A program made the position numbers and the translations under genes. Below the pieces are notes generated by a model. It saw only the letters and a list, made by a program, of their open reading frames with translations. It ran no database searches and was not told the DNA's origin. 64,000 nucleotides of DNA from Coenobita brevimanus. Taxonomy: Eukaryota > Arthropoda > Malacostraca > Decapoda > Coenobitidae. This document shows, piece by piece, positions 60,591 to 64,000 of this stretch. Location: positions 14,882,510 through 14,946,509 of the forward strand of contig CM064681.1 in the NCBI GenBank assembly GCA_032717465.1. Reading direction: 5' to 3'. The first letter of the stretch is position 1, and each line of letters opens with the position of its first letter.

Positions 60591-62647
60591 AATTCAAGTA
60601 AGGTGGAGGAATAGAAGAAGGGAAAGACGAGAGGAAGGAGTAGTTGCAAGGAGAGTGGAAAGGTTACAAGAGGATGAGAAAATGGCAGAGTATAAGACAG
60701 AAGTGGAGGAACGATTGGGCAAATATGAATTGGAGCAGATGGGAGACGTGGAAGGTGTGTGTAGGATATTTACAGAAGAAATATGTGCAGCATGTGATGT
60801 GGTGTGTGGGAGGAAGAAAAGACGGAGGGGGATGCAAGGAACAGCGTGGTGGACTGAAGAGGTGAAACAGGCTGTGGCACAAAAGAAGAAAGCATACAAT
60901 GAATGGATGAGAAATAGGGTCGTGGAAGAAGTTGAGAGGCGGAAGAGAGAGTTATATGTAGAAAGAAAGAGATAGGTGAAAAGATTAGTAAGAGAGAGTA
61001 AGAAGAGAGTGGATGAGGAATTTGGAAGGAATTTGAGTGTAAAGTGGAGGGACTGTAAGAAAATGTTCTGGAAAGAGGTGAAAAGAGTAAGACAGGGTGG
61101 AAGTGAAGTTAGCAGGGGAGTGAAAGATAAAAATGGTAGATTACTAGTGGAGAAGGGAGAAAAAGTGAGCAGATGGAGAGAACGCTATAAGGATTTGTTG
61201 AACGTAAAGGATGGAAGTAATGCGAGTATAAGTGGCTGGGGAATGGCTGGGAGAAGGAGGGAGGTGAGAAGACAGGAAGAAATCAGTAGGATAGAAGTTG
61301 TGGAAGCAATAAGAAAGTTAAATCGGGGAAAGCCCCAGGAATTGATGGAGTGTGTGGTGAAATGCTGAAGCATGGGGGAGAGATAATAGTAGAATGATGT
61401 GGAAGATGTGCAGATTGGCCTGGGAGGAAGGCAGAGTCCCGGAGGATTGGAAGTCAGGTATAATTATTCCCTTGTACAAAGGAAAAGGGGAAAAAGAAGT
61501 GTGTGGTAATCATAGGGGCATTTATCTCCTTAGTATAATAGGAAAAGTGTATGGTAGGATACTTATTGACAGAGTTAGAGGAAGAACAGAGAAATTAGTT
61601 GGAGAAGAACAGGGAGGCTTTAGGAAGGGAAGAGGTTGTGTAGATCAGATATTCATTCTTAGATCTTTAGTTGAAAAGTTTCTAGAGAAGGGAAAGAAGT
61701 TGTATGCGGCTTTCATGGATTTGGAGAAAGCATATGACAGGGTGGATAGACAAGGATTGTGGAAAGTGTTAAGAATATATGGAGTAGATGGGAAGTTGTT
61801 GAATGCTGTGAAGAGTATGTACGATGGTGCGAAGGCTGCAGTGTGTGTGGATGTTGAACTAAGTGAATTTTTCTCTTTGAAAGTTGGGTTGAAACAGGGA
61901 TGTGTCATGTCTCCATGGTTGTTCAATCTGTACCTGGATGGGGTAATAAAAGAGGTACAAGGTAGGGTAGTGGATGTTGGAGTGGCCCTGGTGAGAGAGG
62001 ATAGTGTTTGGAAACTCCCTGTACTGTTGTTTGCAGATGATACTGTGTTGTTGAGTGAAGACGAAGGGGAGCTGCAAGGCTTGGTCGATGAGTTTGGAAG
62101 AGTGTGTAAGAAACGGAATCTAAAGGCGAATGTAAGGAAGAGTAAAGTGATGGTCTTTGAGAGAGGTGAAGTCAGTGAATGTACAGCGAGGTTGGATGGT
62201 GAGGAATTGGAAAATATGAGTACGTTTAAGTACTTGGGTAGTGTGATGAGTAAGGATGGAGGTTTGGAGGGTGAAGTGCTTGAAAGGGTACAGCTGGGAA
62301 GAAAGGTTGCTGGTTCTTTGAAAGCAGTGATAAGAAACAGGGAAGTGAGCATGGAAGTGAAAAAGTTACTACATGACAGTATTGTGATACCAACTCTAAC
62401 GTACGGAAGCGAAGCTTGGACGTTGTTGGAAGGACACAAGTCATGAGTGAGAGCAGTGGAAATGAGTTATTTAAGAGGAGCCTGTGGAGTCACATGGAGA
62501 GACAGGCTGACGAATGAGGATATAAAGGAGCGTTGTGGTGTTGATGTGGATGTGATAAGAAGGGTTATGAGGAACACACTGAGGTGGTTTGGCCATGTGG
62601 AGAGGATGGAGGGTGAAAGACTGACGAAGAGAGTATATGTGAGTTAG
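60591..62647 (+). pseudogene. RTE-2 linker and reverse transcriptase
   Basis: A basic linker (60591-61368, TAG at 60973-60975) precedes RT. RT motifs: WKSGIIIPLYKGKGEKE, GEEQGGFRKGRGCVDQIF, YAAFMDLEKAYDRVDRQGLW, GLKQGCVMSPWLFNLYLDG, LLFADDTVLLSE (intact F-A-D-D), FKYLGSVMSKDGG, LTYGSEAW. Frameshifts near 61320 and 61393 and TGA at 62444-62446 interrupt it before the conserved end LRWFGHVERM. Confidence 0.85.
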
Positions 62648-62840
62648 GTGGAGGGGGGAAGAGGGATGGGGAGGCCGAGGATGAGATGGAGGGATGGGGT
62701 GGAGAGGTATATGAGAGAAGGGTGTGTGAGTTGGGAGCAGGGCAGTGAAATGGCGGGGGACAGGGCGACTTGGAGGCGATTTGTTTGTGGCCACCCCAAA
62801 CGGGATTGAGGCGTCTGCCAATAGATAGATAGATAGAAAT

Positions 62841-63129
62841 GTAAAATTTTATAAGTTATATCTAGTAAGTGTTATAAGTGTTTTACGAGTATAATAAGTT
62901 TTACAAATGTAATGCAAGAAGTGTTACTGTGTATGGTTATTTGTGAAACAATGATTGGAAGTACCTTGAGCAACCCTACCTGCTACATGAAAGAAAACCA
63001 TGAGTGAACGGGCAAGAAAGAGAATGACCCGGTTGGCCTTAACTAAATTTTTTCTCTCTTTTCTCAGAATATGTGAGAATAAGCATCTTTGTGATGTGAA
63101 GCACAAAAAATGTAAGTTGTGTATAATAT
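62841..63129. other. No recognised feature
   Basis: AT-rich stretch between the RTE-2 tail and the pogo-like remnant; nothing recognised. Confidence 0.5.
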
Positions 63130-64000
63130 TAGTAGGGGGAAATGTGGGAATATGAAACAGGGTGGTAATCTGAAACAGGCCTTTTCTCAGCTGAAAAGTG
63201 CTGCCAGCCATTGGTAACTGAATAAAACATAACTATTAGTTCCCCCGCAGGACACCAGAATGTTCTGGAGTCACTCACTCAAGGTGAGGCGTTCTGAGAG
63301 GATATTGTTTACTTTTCACTCAGTGAAACTTTTTTTTAGGTAAGATTAAAAACTTGTAATCCTATATAAATTGATATATATGGACTATGATATATAGTGT
63401 GTTGATTAGTCATAAGATCACCTGTTAAAATGGCATAGTTTTCTGGAAAAAATTTCTAGTTTAGAATTTCTGCTAATTCGTTTTAAAAATGGTGTTGGGT
63501 GGCATTATGGAACTGCGTGTTCCATAATACCACCATTCCTTTTACCTTGTTCCATATTACCACCACTTGGAGGTGGAGGAAAGAGTCCGAAAAGTAAAAG
63601 AGAAACATTTTTTTAAAAAGAGAGATGAGGATGAAAGTTCTATTGAAGAAGAAGAGAGAATTAATCTGTCTTCTGGAAGTTCAAACTTGCTAGAAAAAAT
63701 TGTCGGAGAAGCAAATCCTGGAAGAGATGATGCAGACTGCCTTTTTGTTCAGGAAAATCCACGAAGTCCAAATCAAGAGAACTATGGGTTCAGTGTGTAG
63801 TGTGCCAGGGATGGTCCCATGTCTTGTGTAGTGGGTGTGAAAATGATATTTTCATTTGTGACTTCTGTTCTTAAACATACATATTCACTGTAAAATTTAT
63901 ATTTATGTATTCACAAAAAGAAATATTATTTTTTGTTATTTACAAAATTGTTCCATATTACCACTCTATTAGTTTCATATTACCACCCCATTTTCCAAGA
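63130..64000 (+). mobile_element. pogo/Tigger-like DNA transposon remnant, runs off the window
   Basis: The C-terminal coding end of a DDE transposase (63567-63874) is flanked by repeated GGTGGTAATATG(G/A)AAC motifs in inverted orientation: forward near 63140-63180, inverted near 63523, 63548, 63951 and 63974. Terminal structure is not resolved because the right end is outside the window. Confidence 0.5.
63567..63874 (+). pseudogene. pogo/Tigger-like transposase, C-terminal fragment
   Basis: Reads MEVEERVRKVKEKHFFKKR and an acidic stretch, then after a one-base frameshift in a T run near 63740 a cysteine-rich end, LWVQCVVCQGWSHVLCSGC then ICDFCS and TAA. Such PHD-like endings close many jerky/pogo-type transposases of invertebrates. 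The catalytic part is not in the window upstream. Confidence 0.5.

Larger units (their letters stand above)
59690..62840 (+). mobile_element. RTE-like LINE, nearly full length (RTE-2)
   Basis: Starts with CTTGTCGTAAAAGGCGACT, encodes an endonuclease and a reverse transcriptase, and ends in a (GATA)n tail (62818-62838), typical of RTE-like LINEs. A few stops and frameshifts only. Similar in sequence to RTE-1 but a separate subfamily. Confidence 0.85.

Overview
The window looks like nuclear DNA of a decapod crustacean. This is inferred from very long (TA)n, (AC)n and (GA)n microsatellites, a dense mix of LINE, gypsy, hAT, piggyBac-like and SINE copies, and the type of chemoreceptor gene present. 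No bacterial operon, rRNA gene, stand-alone tRNA gene or CRISPR array is visible.

The main host feature is one ionotropic receptor (IR) gene on the minus strand. It is split into at least ten exons spread from about 54063 down to 2319 and is not apparent from any long open frame. In order they are: N-terminal domain (54063-53855 and 50078-49951), ligand-binding lobe S1 (32163-32021, 27803-27713, start of 27432-27133), M1 (27432-27133), M2/M3 (26092-25060, interrupted), lobe S2 (14714-14576, 9608-9509, 3086-2963) and M4 plus stop (2402-2319). From 32163 to 2319 all seven exon junctions match in codon phase. The copy is broken by two in-frame stops, three frameshifts, a mutated splice donor, a transposon inside the M3 exon and a SINE at an exon edge, so it reads as a pseudogene.

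Nearly everything else is mobile DNA in the introns or flanks. 294-2105 is a TTAA-flanked element without coding capacity. 3288-9300 is a decayed I-group LINE with RNase H. 10440-14430 is a CR1/L2-like LINE. 15161-24939 is a complete Ty3/gypsy element with 2.1-2.2 kb LTRs. 29790-31760 is an RTE-like fragment. 33140-49490 is an RTE-like LINE that has been entered by a long-TIR element (34290-37423), by two TTAA elements (38047-43471 and 44308-45068) and by an autonomous-looking hAT (45284-49254). The first TTAA element itself contains a Gmr1-like LTR retrotransposon (38460-43133) whose integrase lies before RNase H. 50.2-53.5 kb holds a SINE, a coding-like tandem repeat, a foldback MITE and another TTAA element. 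54900-58450 is a gypsy remnant, 58497-59590 a piggyBac transposase remnant, 59690-62840 a second RTE-like LINE, and 63130-64000 a pogo/Tigger-like remnant.

The order of events can be read from the nesting: receptor gene, then LINEs in introns, then TTAA and hAT elements inside a LINE, then an LTR element inside a TTAA element. Removing the TTAA elements restores the interrupted LINE frame at both sites, and removing the M3-exon insertion restores the receptor frame, so these insertion boundaries are well supported.
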